Of a DNA stretch of 64,000 bases, positions 24,408-36,785 are shown in pieces (the first letter of the stretch is position 1; the number at the start of each line of letters is the position of its first letter). The notes beneath the pieces were generated by a model, which was not told the DNA's origin, searched no databases, and was given only the letters and a program-made list of their open reading frames with translations. Where the stretch lies: the NCBI GenBank assembly GCA_907165275.2, contig OU015664.1, forward strand, positions 2,628,001-2,692,000. Direction: 5' to 3'. A program made the position numbers and the translations under genes. This DNA is from Zygaena filipendulae (lineage: Eukaryota > Arthropoda > Insecta > Lepidoptera > Zygaenidae).

Positions 24408-24662
24408 CTGCAAAATAAATAAAAAAAGAATCTTAATAGAGGTAGCGACATAGTGAAAGTGAGAGCCAAGTTTGTCGTTTATTTTTTTTTTTCTTTTTGC
24501 CTCCACTACTATTCTGACGACATAATTTCGATAGTTTTGGCGCGTTAAATGTTTGTCAACCGATTAATGTCACGGCTTGTTGATTGTGGTCTTTCGGTTG
24601 ACCTGTTAACACTAAGAGAATGTTTTTTTTTTTTAATGGAAGTCACTTACTGTCTATATACA

Positions 24663-24968
24663 TCTAAGTATACTATAATAAAAGAGTAGAATTGGCGATT
24701 CTGTACATTGAATAGGGGTAAATTGTAAATTTAGAGGGGTGATAAAAGAAGAGTAACCAAGCACAAAAAAAAGTTTTTAAAATTCTTTTCCGTCTGTCTG
24801 TTCGCGATAATCTCCGAATCTACTGAACAGATTGTCAATCGGTTTTCACAGGTAGATTAAGCTTAGCCTGGAGCTATATATAGGCTTTGTTTCATTGAAA
24901 TCGGATGTCGGGAAAAAAGTTGTTGTATAAAAAGCTTTCGCGCGGCTGAAACCGCGGGGCACAGCTAG
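24663..24968 (+). mobile_element. Helitron, complete long-body copy (306 bp)
   Basis: TCTAAGTATACTATAATAAA AGAGTAGAAT at the 5' end, CGTCTGTCTGTTCGCG, TAGATTAAGCTTAGCCTGGA, and the hairpin ending GGCACAGCTAG. It lies about 250 bp upstream (on the minus strand) of the predicted UGT start exon. Confidence 0.82.
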
Positions 24969-27079
24969 TTTTAAATATAGTAGGTACCTTAGTAAGAAAT
25001 GAAAATCATAAGTAATTATACCTACATCTTAACAAATCTTAATAAACCTCTACATCTTCACCTGTAATTAAATGGGCTTACTGCTCTACCCCACCAGCTA
25101 TTGAACCGAGAGTCAGTTGGTCAGTAAAACTCGATACATAAATTTGTAAAAATAGCAGCACAGAAAAGATATACGACATAGTCACTGGCCTTCACGATCC
25201 AAGGAAGAGTTAAGAGCTGCAGTAGAGTCTGTCGGGATGTGAATAGCAGGAAGAAAAAACATAAAAAGATCGCAGACAGTCTGTCCTTCAAGTAGGTATA
25301 GTTTGATTATTATCTGTGGTAGTAGTACAAAATTCAAGAATGGAAGCTGTTTAATTTTTAGCTATAGCTTTAATTACAGATATTTACGCGGAAAAAAATA
25401 ATAACGCATTGACTAAGTCAAATTAAATTTTAAATAATAACAAAGCACATCCATGGGGCATGCATGTACCAAAGCACCACGTTACCACTTATGCAATTAA
25501 ATATATCAATGAATAGGAAATATCATTGACTATATGTAATTCACTAAATGCGCCCTGATATTTTGAATTAAATCCTGAATGACTATGTTAAAAATATGTT
25601 AAATTAGTTTTAGTGAACGCTGAATACACGAAGGTTGTTCGAATCAACTTTTGCGAAAAACGAAAACGATAAAATTTCTGTCTCAAATAATAATATTATG
25701 CTTACCTATAAACATTATTATCGAGAGTATAAAACATAATGATACGTTAATAGCTGTATCCATCGTTCAAGGATTAAAGAATTATAAATTCGACTCGAAA
25801 CTACTTTCACGAGTCTTTTTGTGAAAAATAAAACAATTTGCGTAACTTTCAATGAGATTTTTTGGTGTATGTAATAAAACCTCGGCACCGGTTTTATATT
25901 ACAAAATAAATCACCGTTTATATCAAATTTATGTATCTCGGTTCATCAGTTAAATATTAAATGCTATAACTATCTACATATAAGTTTATTAATAACTAAA
26001 TTAAAAAAATTATAAATAAAATCAATAATTCGTGATATTTATCATGGACCAATATTTATTTATGAATAAAGAAAATCAAAAGTAAGTTTAAGTATGGATA
26101 AAAGATAAAACGATGTGATATATGTCTCGAAAGAAGGGACTGCTTAGAATTAATACAATTTAAAGAAAAACTTCTTTAAAATCTATGGATTTAAACTAAG
26201 CCGAGCATTATTATCGTTTAAAATGTTATCGTTATGTTTAAAGTGATTGGAGTACTATATAGAGTTTGGTCACAAAATTTCTTGGACAATTAACATTGCA
26301 AAAGTATTGAAATTTGGCTGGAGATGTACTTTCTCTATTTTAAAATTTATCGCAATTAACCAAGTCTATTGCGAAAGTATAAGACTAAAACGCCACAGAA
26401 TGCTTCAATTTCATATCTCTACATACAGTGAGGCAACGCGTTGAACTCTTTATGTTGAAATATGATCGCTTTCTGAACTGTTAGGTCACAAATCAATTAC
26501 AATATTTTTTATTTTGATTTCCGTACATAGAGTTTCTAATAAAATCTAAGTAAACAGTAGGTATCCTCCTTTAGATCCTCGTTTTTGAACGCTGAAAATT
26601 CTTCTATAATTAATGTTCGATTTCCCGCTGAATTATCGGAAAAAATACTGTTTACTCAACTTCAGAGATTCTCGTATCGATTTTATTTCAACCTAGCAAG
26701 ATATGATTTTCAGTTTGAACAGTGTTTTGCGCTAGTTTGGCTTCTGTAAAGACCTTAATATCATCCCGCAAGTGCTACTCGGAGATCAGGAATTTCCTCT
26801 CCACCCTGCATTCCACTATCTCTGACAAGTTTATACCATAGATAATATTATTATATCAACAGATATTTATCGTGTTACGTCTCGTTCAGAGTGCACACGT
26901 AACAACTGGCCGTGTCAGTGTGTCACGCTTGCCAAGTAGCTCACTCCTCGCGGCTTACGACTGCGGACTACATAGCATACCTGCAGGCGAGCTGTGGTGC
27001 GCCACTCGACTTTATTTGCGGGTCAACGAAAGCGTGCAAACGTTCAAATCTGTGCATATAATAATTATTTTAATCCGAA
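24969..27079. other. 5' flank or intron upstream of the predicted UGT start exon; no gene seen
   Basis: Mostly AT-rich. A GC-richer patch at 26865-27025 has an open frame without family match. No repeat termini recognised. Confidence 0.5.
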
Positions 27080-27462
27080 ATTGAGTTTATTTGTTTGTTT
27101 GTTTGTTTATTTATTTTTTTGTTTGTTTGTGACGCTTTCACGCCTTAACGGCTAAACCTATCACCATGAAATTTTGCATAGGTACACGTTGACAGGAGTA
27201 CAGAGAAGGACATAGGGTAATTTTTGTATGAGAATAAAATTCCCACAGGAACTCTCTCTCGGTGAAACAGCGGGGAACAGCTAAGTGTTTTTATATTATA
27301 CTAGCTGTTCCCCCCGGTTTACCCGCATTCATTCCTCGATGAAAGTACCCTATGTCTTTTTCTGTACCCTAGACAAGGTTTATGCAAATTTGATGATCAG
27401 TTGAGTAGTTAAAGCTTGAAAAGGTAGCAAACAAATAAACTCACGTTCGCATTGCATATGAA
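27080..27462. mobile_element. Two Helitrons tail-to-tail
   Basis: Plus copy 27080-27284 ((GTTT)n, CACGCCTTAACGGCTAAACC, ending GGGGAACAGCTAA) followed after 16 bp by minus copy 27301-27462 (CTAGCTGTTCCCCCCGG ... GATGATCAGTTGAG). Together they form an imperfect inverted repeat. Confidence 0.7.
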
Positions 27463-29262
27463 AAATAATTGAATTTCTACAGCATTTCAATTATTTTTTA
27501 GTAAAATTATAAAAAAATAGTTTTAAGTTACTCTATTTTACAAATATTAAAAGTACAACTTTTTTAAAATGAAATACCATACAGGTGTTCTTTATACCTA
27601 ACGAGTGGCTCTATTGTGAGAAGGGAGGACACGCTTTGTGTGGCTTCATTATATTTTTTTCTATAATATTCCAAAAGTAGATACGAAAACCACCAAAAAT
27701 GGCGAAATGGATCATTTTATACATTTTTTTAGCGAGTGTGTCGTAACCTGATTACAATTTCTTATTTCCGTGTGACTATCTTTTGCTCAATAAATAAGTT
27801 GCTTTGGCTTCACAGGGGTTTGGAGACACGTTAAATATCATACATAACCTGCCCAAGTACATAATAATAAGTAGGTATATTCTATATTTAAATATCAGCC
27901 CAGTTTTAAAAAGGCAGCACCTAAACAACCGCGTTCAAATCTAATTCGATCACGGCTCATCACTGACAATTTATATGCTGCGTGAAGATAATTTAAAAAA
28001 AAAATTTGCGAATTTTACTTTCTCCACTTTATGCTAACATAATTTCGCCGAAAGCAGACGTCTATGTTATTTATGGGCTCTGTACGTGTTTCGCCCTACG
28101 AATTCATGTCAGGAAATAAGCCTTTTTTTGCGCTAACACAAGAGTTATATAAATGGTTAAGCACTTGTTATGTATACTGTGTGCTTTATAAATATGAGAT
28201 CCACATATCTACTGGTAGCACGCTTACACCATAACTCATTCGACCGTTTGCTAGACATTTCTTGCGATAGTCCGATATTTCATCACAGTAATTATTACGA
28301 TATGACGATCTTCTATCACGATGCGTTTGTGAGCGATGTTACGTAAATGAAGATTTTCAATATCAATAATAAATTAAATTCCAGCGCGGCCTTGCCTTGG
28401 TGCTGGGCAGCAGCGCACATAGCTGCAAATTTTCGACTCCAAACAGCTTAACCATACTTATAGTTCCCACTAATAAATCTGTATTGTCATTGTTCGAGGG
28501 ACTCTGCTTAATTATGTACGTATAGGTAGATATGCGCAGAAAAAATAACTTAAGGCAGAGAAGAAAAGTAAAATCCATACAATGTGGCTTTTTGCGCCTC
28601 GAAACTTACTTAAGATCGTTAAAACTTCGTATCATTACAGCAATAGCACAGTATGTACGTCAGTGTACAAAGTCTATGTATATACTTAGCTTAGGTATAT
28701 CAACACAGCTCGTAATATCCACAAGAATGGACTGTCGGTAAAAGGACAAAGTTTTAACACACCTCTGTAATAAAAACATCGCGCTTCGAATTAAGGTACT
28801 TACCCGCTCACGTCGTAAAATAAATAGTGTGCCAGAATTAAGAGAATAATCTAAATAGTAGATTTTAATATCGGCTTTGACTAGTCCGTCCTCTGTAAAA
28901 TGGAGGTAAAGTTTGTAAATTTCGTTGTAGAAGGCAATTGCTGAAACTACCGACTAATTCAAAAAAATATTTCACTACTGCTGCTATCGGGGTGTATTTT
29001 CCGTGGCTCATAGTCAACAGAATGTCATTGATCATTCCTTTAATACATAGAATGTCATTGTTCATAGTATTGTGTATAGATCACGCTTTGTTGTACAGTA
29101 AGTATATTTATACTGTTACTGCCTGTAATATTGACATTCGTAGGTGGCTTTATGAGGCCTTAATCGAAATAAAGCAATTTTAAATTTGAAAAATTTGACT
29201 GATAAGAGGATATCTCTACATGACACAAAATACCTACTGTTAGGGTTACCGAAGGAGTCCCA

Positions 29263-29432
29263 CGACTCCCCCAGAAAATAAACCGGTAATAATTTATAAT
29301 AGGCTATACCGGGGTTTCTCATATTACCGCAGATTCGGTATCTAGAGCTTTTGAGAGCTTTTATGATATTTTTTTTACTTTTGAGTAACATTTCAATTTT
29401 GATATTACCGGTTTATTTCCTGGGGGAGACGT
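29263..29432. repeat. Inverted repeat around ACTCCCCCAG...AATAAACCGGTAAT
   Basis: GACTCCCCCAGAAAATAAAC CGGTAATAA (29263-29292) pairs with ATTACCGGTTTATTTCCTGG GGGAG (about 29402-29428). The 110-bp loop contains GCTTTTGAGAGCTTTTATGA. Possible hairpin or small MITE. Confidence 0.65.
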
Positions 29433-29440
29433 CGATTTGT

Positions 29441-29483
29441 ACCTACTGAAACTAACGCAGGTGAAACCGCAGGGAACAGCTAG
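29441..29483 (+). mobile_element. Helitron 3' end fragment
   Basis: ACGCAGGTGAAACCGCAGGG AACAGCTAG followed by T. It lies just beyond the inverted repeat at 29263-29432, which may be the rest of the element. Confidence 0.6.
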
Positions 29484-29628
29484 TATAAAATATAAATGGC
29501 TCTAAGTTAACCTCCTCGTTTTTAACACAATTCTTATTAAAAGAACCCTATTGTAAGTGTTTGTAAACAAATACAAAAGGCAGTTAAACTGTAGAGAATC
29601 TGACATAATACCTCTTTACATAATATAA

Positions 29629-29806
29629 AATGAAGTCGCATTCGCTCTCTGTTCGCGATAAACTCAAAAACTACTGAACGAGTTTTCAGGCGGTTTTTAA
29701 AAATAGATAAGAGTGATTCATGAGGAAAGTTTATATCTATATTTTATCCTGGAATTCCCGCGGGAACTCTGAAATTACCGCGGGTGAAACCGCGGGGTAC
29801 AGCTAG
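29629..29806 (+). mobile_element. Helitron, AAACTCAAAAACTA-body copy with intact terminus
   Basis: GAAGTCGCATTCGCTCTCTG, GATAAACTCAAAAACTACTG, ACCGCGGGTGAAACCGCGGG GTACAGCTAG followed by T. Confidence 0.78.
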
Positions 29807-30194
29807 TATTAGATGAATGTACATGTTTAAAGTAGGTAGGTATCTATCGTATTCTAAACACATCTAGCGAAGATTATAAGTGACAGTACGTGACGTAATC
29901 ACAGCTTCCAATACTGACCCTATACCTACGTTTGGAGCCGCTAAAACCGGTCGGCGGTTTCCTGCTTCGATCTAGTCTCCAGGGTAGTAGAGTGATGTGA
30001 CGTAATCTTCAATACTTCAACGTTGCTCTTACGATGAGTTCCGCTATCTCGATATACCTACCTTCGATGCGATCGATCTATGTATAGAACATCTCTTTCG
30101 GATGGGACACATGAACACACTTTTCAAATTCATTCATACTTTATGAATAAGGTCAAGCCATTATCTGGAGATAGATATATTGAAATATGTTATA

Positions 30195-30381
30195 CTAGCT
30201 GTTCCCGCGGGGTCACCCGCAGTAATTTCAGAGATCCCACAGGAACCGCACCCTATGTCCTTCTCTGTACCCCTGAAAACGTGTATACGAAATTTCATGA
30301 TGATCAGTCGAACCGTTAAGGCGTGAAAGCGTAACAGAAGGACAAACAGAGTTACTTTCGCATTTATAATATTAGTAGGGA
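30195..30381 (-). mobile_element. Helitron, complete short copy (187 bp)
   Basis: CTAGCTGTTCCCGCGGGGTCA at the 3' end, GTCGAACCGTTAAGGCGTGA, TTATAATATTAGTAGGGA at the 5' end. Confidence 0.82.
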
Positions 30382-30456
30382 TTTTCAGTTACCTACTTAG
30401 AACATAACATCTAAATCAGAACTACTTTGTTAGTAAGTTTTCCTTAAACTCTTTAA

Positions 30457-30738
30457 TTAATAATAATAATAATAATAATAATCCACATCACAACACACAG
30501 ATCTACTTGATCCCACAGTAAGCTATTATTAGCTTGTGTCGTCGAAACCAAGCAAACGTGGTATATACTACATAGAATTACTTATATATTATACTATAGA
30601 TATATAAACACACCCAGACTGGAAAATGGAACCCTGTGTTCATCACACAAAGTCCACCCCCACCGGGAATCGAACCCGGAACCCCTTGATTAGCGGGCAG
30701 GCATGGTGACCATTGCGCCAATCGGGTCGGGTCGTTAA
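30457..30738 (-). mobile_element. tRNA-derived SINE with RNA polymerase III promoter
   Basis: On the minus strand an A-box-like TGGCGCAATGGTCACC is followed by the B box GGTTCGATTCC within CCGGGTTCGATTCCCGG, as in tRNA genes. An unrelated body follows, ending in (TTA)n at 30457-30480 (plus-strand TAATAA). It cannot fold as a functional tRNA over its length. Pol III control is inferred from the boxes. Confidence 0.75.
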
Positions 30739-31912
30739 TTTTAATCATGTTTCTATTTTGGTCATAGTTCACTGTGTTTTATCTAAAAGTGCATTTATAT
30801 GTTTTTACAAATACATACAATTTTAACAAGTTCTACCTGTATTTAAGTGCAGTTTATATATAAATAAACAAACGCTATCGTGATATATCTGTGCTTTCGT
30901 GAATTCTTTAGGTAGGCACAGGTACCTATACCCAAGAGAGACAAAGCCAACAACCAACAATGGTGGTTAGATTTACCAATTTTGTATTCTTTTATCTAAG
31001 TAGATATATACTTTGTTAACGGCAACTAGCAACTGATTGTAAGGGTCCAGAGGTGAAACAGGTGTCAGTAGAGTAGCGACATTACCGGCGCAGTAATTAT
31101 TGAAATGCCAGCGAGAGACGAGACTACGTAACCCGTGTTGGAAATGTTTTCTAGCAATTACAAAATATCTAAAGATAATAATACGTACGCACATTATTAT
31201 AGTACTAGGTCTTTCTAGTACAAGCGGTATGCTTATGAAAGACCATTGAGGTATTCTAACAAAAAGTAAGGTAAGTACGAGATATGAATATTCGCACAAA
31301 TTCATAAAAAAGTTATATCTAACAAGTTTTGATATGTTACGTCTAAAGAATTACAAAAGTAGGTGACACACGTCTAGACTTGCTAGATGTCTACCTACTT
31401 ATTTATTTTTTTATTGCACAAATTGCGAACTTTATGCCTTGCGGCATTTTCTTCCAGTTAACCATGGGAACTGTAAAGAGTACCTTTGTTTCTGTTATTC
31501 CGCTGAGTTGGGCCAACGAAACCAAGAAAAAAAGCTAGTCATAATAGATCCTGACTCCTTTTCTGCTCTTTGGCAGAGTTATAACGTAAAACATCACTTT
31601 TTACATTAAATCATAGGTTCCTAAACATTTTTCTTCGTTGATGACTATCAAGTCATTGGAGTACAAACTCCCTTGAGTTGGGACCATGTAGGTACCAGCA
31701 GATGTGATGGGCAGTTCTCCTAGTAGATAAATCAACAACCAAGTGAGAAGCTAGAGTACCTAATGCAGACCCAGTTGTCATAGTCTGAAAATTCTTGCGG
31801 GTGATTTTTGTTCAGCCGTAAACTTTCGTCAAAAAAGGTATAGAGTTTTTACTCTTTTAAATTATTTAAAAACTTTTAAATACACAAAAATTTATACTAT
31901 TCCTATAAAAAA
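30739..31912. other. No gene seen
   Basis: Unique-looking DNA. A 110-codon minus frame at 30973-31305 has no domain, no coding bias I can argue for and no supporting splice context. Confidence 0.5.
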
Positions 31913-32122
31913 CTAGCTGTCCTCCGCGGTTTCACCCGCGGTATTTTCGGAGTTCCCGTGGGAATTTTGGGATTAAAGGTACCCTATGTCACTCAGGACT
32001 GCCAGTAGCTTCCTATAAGTGAGACAATTTTTAAAATCGGTTCAGTAAATCCAGAGATTACCCCCACAACGTCACAAACTCACAATTCACAAACCTTACC
32101 TCTTTATAATATTATTATTAGT
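31913..32122 (-). mobile_element. Helitron, GATTACCCCC-body copy
   Basis: CTAGCTGTCCTCCGCGGTTTC, CCAGAGATTACCCCCACAAC, TTATAATATTATTATTAG. Same body as 10975-11168, here with the terminus intact. Confidence 0.78.
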
Positions 32123-32283
32123 TTTAGTAACTATATAGATGAAATTGTGAGCAAGCATTCGAGTTCTAGGTACCTACTTGTATCCAATGCGTAAGTTTTT
32201 GCAAGAACTGTGAGTACAAAGCGAATAGATATTACAGTTTTATGAAACGTACTATCTACTTGTTTAGTAAATATAATATAGTA

Positions 32284-32475
32284 CTAGCTATGCCCCGCGG
32301 TTTCACCCACGTGAGTTTCGGAATTCCCGCAGGCACTCCGAAGTAGCCTAATTTACTTTTTAATCTTTCCCTGAACATACACAAATATTTCAAGATCAAA
32401 ATTAGCCAAATCGGTCTAGCCATTCTCGAGTTTTAGCGAGACAAACAAAAAAACAAATTTATTTTCATATAAGTA
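32284..32475 (-). mobile_element. Helitron, further distinct body
   Basis: CTAGCTATGCCCCGCGGTTTC and AATTCCCGCAGGCACTCCG at the terminus. The body has AATTAGCCAAATCGGTCTAG and CGAGACAAACAAAAAAAC, unlike the other copies. Confidence 0.7.
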
Positions 32476-33324
32476 GGTATATTTATTTTATGTATGTAAT
32501 TTCTATTCATATTACGAATAAGTACTTGTGTAAGCAAGTGCACATCATATTTTGTGGAATATGCATCATGTGTAATGAGTAGATACCAATAGCTGGGATT
32601 GACCCTTGAAAACAGCGCTGCATGCTCTCTAAGGCTATAAATAAAGGTATTAAGCTGAAATGAACCCCTATTGAAACTTTTTTGGTATTTTCATGGATTT
32701 ATAATGCTATCCTTTTAGAATGTCGCAATAAAAAAATATTCCAAGTATTTATGGTCAATGGTCATATACATACTTGTTTCCGAACGATAGTTCATTGTTC
32801 GTGATAATACGAAGACGTAGCGTTGGCAAGTTGGTTGAATGATAAAGGTAATTAATTCAGAATACCTAAGCATCTCGCCGCAAACCGCACGCCTTTGATC
32901 TCTTTATGAATGGCGACAACGTACAACGTTTAGATTCAACATAAACCCTGATGAGGCCGCGCTCTTTAGCCAAGAACCTAATCACCGAGCAATTATTTTG
33001 TCTAAATAGGACTTCGTCGGACCCTTATAAGTAGTAGGTATTATCCATACTCTAGGCCCATAGATTAGATTAGATTATATTTATTTATTTCACTTTTACA
33101 AAAAAGATTAAATAATATACATAAAATTTGAATAAAGGTGATCGTCAGATAATAATAATAAGTAATAAAATAAAATAAGTTAATTCAATAAAAAGTGTAA
33201 CACTAGTTACAGTACATTTAAAATAATAAATTACATACTATTACATAGGCAATATTTGAATATACAAATAGATACCTACCCTTTAGCGAAGGCTTTGGGG
33301 TCTTCATAGGATTGACATTATCTT

Positions 33325-33465
33325 CCCCGCAGTTTCAGCTGCGTTAATTTCGGAGTTCCCGTGAGAATTGCGCGACGAAAGTTTTCCCATGTCTTTTTCT
33401 GTATTCTAGCAACATTTATGAGAAACCTCATGATAACAAACTAACATTTGCATTTACACATAATA
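33325..33465 (-). mobile_element. Helitron remnant
   Basis: CCCCGCAGTTTCAGCTGCGT, GGAGTTCCCGTGAGAATTG, ATGTCTTTTTCTGTATTC, CATTTGCATTTAC. Confidence 0.5.
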
Positions 33466-34288
33466 CCTATATGATTATCGTAGCTACTTACTACCGCTTA
33501 AAATTCCTTGACATGCCCCCCCGACGGCGAGCGGACTCCCGAAATTTTAAGTTTAGTCACTAGTTTTTACCGATCAATAGAATGTCTTTGCGATCAATAT
33601 AATAGATAGGTTTGTACGAAACTTCGACTTTGAGTAGTTGCAGTAAGTTTGATCAATTTAACCACAAATTATTATTTGCTCCACCTCGGTCATCAAATGT
33701 TTCGATTTCGAATCCCACCCCAGGAATAAATCCTTGTCTCCAAGGTCCACTAGTCGAAGGGTGTGAATTAAGCTTTAAACTAAAATGAAGTTAGATCAAG
33801 TATAAACTCGATAAGTAAACCGAAGTTTTAATAATTCCTTAACATAAACAGCAGCTATTAACTAATAGAAACCGATGCCTAGTCAGAATCTGTTTCTAAA
33901 GCACTAATTTCAAAATTTACTTTGAAATATTTTACGAAACATAGTTACCTACTCACGTTACAGTAATATAATATTATAATATTATGCAGTGAAAGAGTAG
34001 AGTTACGTATCAAACTTTCAGTTTTTCGCCATAATTAATTGAACAACTTAACACTTTGCGACCTTGGAGTGGTAAGACACAAAATTTAAGCAAGCTCCGA
34101 ATATTTTTTACCGTTAGTTAGATAATTACGAAACGGTTAGACATTGAAACATTACCTAATACACTAATTAGTTTTGTCCTAGGTTGCCGAAATTATTTTA
34201 ATCAATTATACACACGCGGTTTTTTGAACTTTTGTAATATTTAACGGGTCACTCATTAGCTAAATATATCCCCAAACTAAGGCACTAC

Positions 34289-34522
34289 CGGCCGCACTCA
34301 GAGTCGTTTTAATGATTACTTAATTTTAATTAAAGTGTTTTAAAATCAAACTGCCGCAATCACGTTCATTAAATGTTAATTGGCATTTACCAAAACCAGT
34401 TAAACTTAGTTAAATGAATTTAATGAACGTCTCTAAGTGCGGCGGTTTTTGTTTAAAAGTCTTTACCTAAAATTAGGTCCTGCCTAATCTGCTAATCATT
34501 AAAACGATTCTGAGTGCGGCCG
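34289..34522. mobile_element. GCACTCAGAG-family MITE, full length, TAC duplication
   Basis: CGGCCGCACTCAGAGTCG ... CTGAGTGCGGCCG with TAC on both sides (34286-34288, 34523-34525). Nested inner arms TGCCGCAATCACG ... GAACGTCTCTAAGTGCGGC. 234 bp. Confidence 0.82.
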
Positions 34523-34577
34523 TACCTGTGGGCCGTACGTATTCGAAACTTAGCGTCACTAAAGTTCACTAAACTTA

Positions 34578-34814
34578 CCGCCGCACTCAGAGTCGACTTT
34601 GATGATTACTTAGTTAAGTATATATTTTTAAAACAAAACTGCCGCAATCAGAAAAGTTTAACAAATTAATGTTAATTGGCATTTAACTAATTAAGTTACA
34701 TCTCATTAAATGCCAATTAACATTAATTTACTGAACGTCTCCGATTGCGGCAGTTTTGTTTTAAAATTCTATACTTAACTAAGTAATCATTAAAGTCGAC
34801 TCTGAGTGCGGCGG
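34578..34814. mobile_element. GCACTCAGAG-family MITE, full length, TTA duplication
   Basis: CCGCCGCACTCAGAGTCGAC ... GTCGACTCTGAGTGCGGCGG, perfect 20-bp ends. TTA at 34575-34577 and 34815-34817. 237 bp. It lies 55 bp from the copy at 34289-34522 and closely matches the core of the composite at 19.9 kb. Confidence 0.87.
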
Positions 34815-35157
34815 TTAGGTAGGTACTGTAACTAAACTGAAACTTGTAAATTAAGGATCGGATTAAATCGAATGAATGATTTTGACACATTTGTCTGAAT
34901 TTTGTTGCTTTCTAAAGATCAAGTGAGTAGCTATTGTCTTTTTTAATAATAAGTTCATAATTAATGTCTTATTGTGAGACAGATTTAGCTCTTAATTAGT
35001 CATAAAGCAGCAGGAAATAGGAAATGAACAATTTCCATAACTATCTACTTAAAGAACTTAAGAAACAAACTCATACTTTACCTACCTATATATTTTCCCA
35101 TGAACTTTAGAACACCCAATTTAATAATAATAATATAAAGATTGATAATTAACTTAC

Positions 35158-35375
35158 CGATTCAAAAGGCAATCACAATAAACATAAAATTCACGTTCAC
35201 TGTAACTTTTATGTGATCACAAAAATATATTATTATCGTTGCAGAAACGTTCGAAAGTTAAAATCGTCGTCGATGCGCGTGCGCCGCGCTCTAAAGCCGA
35301 ACGGTTACATCGCACCTACATTACCCTACCACACAGCACACAACACACAACACACAATTCTTTCTCTCACTATTG
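35158..35375 (-). other. Possible distal non-coding first exon of the UGT gene
   Basis: A near-consensus donor, GAATCG|GTAAGTT, ends a minus-strand segment at 35158. The segment upstream on that strand is richer in CpG than its surroundings (GCGCGGCGCACGCGCATCG around 35274-35291) and lacks transposon matches. A TATAAAT box lies further upstream at 35404-35410. The only ATG near the donor opens a 7-codon frame, so it would be untranslated leader. The start of the exon is set only by the usual TATA spacing of about 30 bp. Its link to the UGT gene is an inference from strand and order. It could belong to another transcript or be fortuitous. Confidence 0.3.
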
Positions 35376-35403
35376 ATGTTCATTCCTGTTAAGATTACGT
35401 GGG

Positions 35404-35410
35404 ATTTATA
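35404..35410 (-). promoter_or_regulatory. TATA-like box, candidate UGT promoter
   Basis: On the minus strand the sequence reads GTGACGTATAAATCCCACG. TATAAAT sits about 30 bp upstream of the assumed start of the leader ending at the donor at 35158. CpG-richer DNA flanks it on both sides. Weak evidence alone, since TATAAA is frequent in AT-rich DNA. Confidence 0.22.
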
Positions 35411-35641
35411 CGTCACTATAGTAATAACAAACTCATCAGAGATTCTTAGCTTTTAAATGCTCAGTTAAAATCCTTCAAAAATCTTGAAACTGGTGCCGAG
35501 AGTTCTCTGACTCAGGCACGGCGAAGGCTGCACGCGACAGTTTTTGTACTGGCTCTTCCCTACGATTTTAACGGATACCTAATAACGGATACCGGTTGTT
35601 TGTTGCCCTAAATAAAGAAAAATAAAAGAAAATAAAAATTA

Positions 35642-35715
35642 TTTTTTGTACCCCTGACAATATATTATGTTTTTTAGATGATCGGTTGAGTAATTAATGT
35701 GTGATAAGGTAACAA
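35642..35715 (-). mobile_element. Helitron fragment
   Basis: TACCCCTGACAATATATTAT and GATGATCGGTTGAGTAATTA are a middle piece of the short body. Confidence 0.4.
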
Positions 35716-36056
35716 ACTACCTAATAGATAGTATAGATGAATTTAAAGTTGTTGCAACACAAACGCCAGTCAACAGTAGTAGTATAGAATTTAAACCTTT
35801 CACGCCATCCCCGTAATATCACGATCTACGAAAGATGTTCTGCTGGGGCGAGAAACGTAATATTACGTTAATAACAAAGATTAAATGATATAGGTATTTA
35901 AGCATTCCTAACACTAGCAGAAATCATGCCTAAAGCATGTTGTCTGAAGGTAATGGCCATGTTTTTGTAACCTTAACTTATTAAGGTTACAGAAACGTGG
36001 CGATGAAAGGGTTAAATACCTAGATATCTTGCTACCCAGTAATATTCATATCATTA

Positions 36057-36270
36057 TCCTACTAATATTATAAATGTGAAAGCGTGGATGTTTGGATGTT
36101 TGTTACTCAATCACGCAAAAACGGCTGAACGGATATGAAAAAGCGGATATGGATGAAATTTGAAATGCACGTTGACCGGAGGTACAGAAAAGGACATAAG
36201 GTACTTTATATCCCGGAATTCCAGCGGGAACTCTGAAATTACCGCGGGTGAAACCGCTGGGCATAGCTAG
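36057..36270 (+). mobile_element. Helitron, complete copy (214 bp)
   Basis: TCCTACTAATATTATAAATG at the start, CACGCAAAAACGGCTGAACG, hairpin CCGCGGGTGAAACCGCTGGG CATAGCTAG, then T. GGATATGA/GGATATGGATGAA is locally duplicated. Confidence 0.85.
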
Positions 36271-36323
36271 TTATTGATAAACTTTGGTATATATGCGTAA
36301 TGCGTTAGTAATAATTTAACCGA

Positions 36324-36653
36324 ATGGGGATGTGGACTACTTTTGAAAATCAAAATTCTAGTTAGTCCGTCAGTTAGAAAATAAAAAAACAATAGACACG
36401 TATTTTTTCTTTTTAAATAAATTAAAATATACAGAGATAAAGCGCATTAAAGTTTAGGGTGAGGGGGTCGTGACGTCACTAACCGCTAAAACCGCCATAC
36501 AAACTGTCAGAATAGTGACGTTACGCGGAATTTCAACTCAATATATCGCCGTTATTTTTTGATTACGTAAAAAAAGAAAAAATACGTGTCCAATATTTTT
36601 TAATAATCTAACAAGACGGACTAAAAAATAAAAATTAGTCAACATGCCCATTG
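36324..36653. mobile_element. MITE of the TTTAGTCCGTC family
   Basis: Very close copy of 21047-21378 in the same orientation, including ends GGGATGTGGACTAC and AGTCAACATGCCCA. The similarity stops at the same points on both sides. Confidence 0.8.
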
Positions 36654-36713
36654 TGATAAAATATTGTTTGATGAATTATCACATAATATATCTTTTCTTT
36701 TTGTTATTATTTA

Positions 36714-36785
36714 CTAGCTGTTCATCCCGCGATTTCGTCTGCGTCAACTTTGAAATTCCCTCGGGAACACTGTAGCTTCTTATCA
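36714..36785 (-). mobile_element. Helitron 3' end fragment
   Basis: CTAGCTGTTCATCCCGCGATT, then TTCGTCTGCGTCAAC and AATTCCCTCGGGAACAC. Confidence 0.5.

Noticed and set aside
26872..27084. 70-codon plus frame in a GC-richer patch
   Set aside because: Begins GTG-like, shows no family features, and runs into (GTTT)n Helitron sequence.
30640..30740. tRNA gene
   Set aside because: A and B boxes are present, but the spacing and flanks do not form a cloverleaf, and the sequence continues into a SINE body with a TTA-rich tail.
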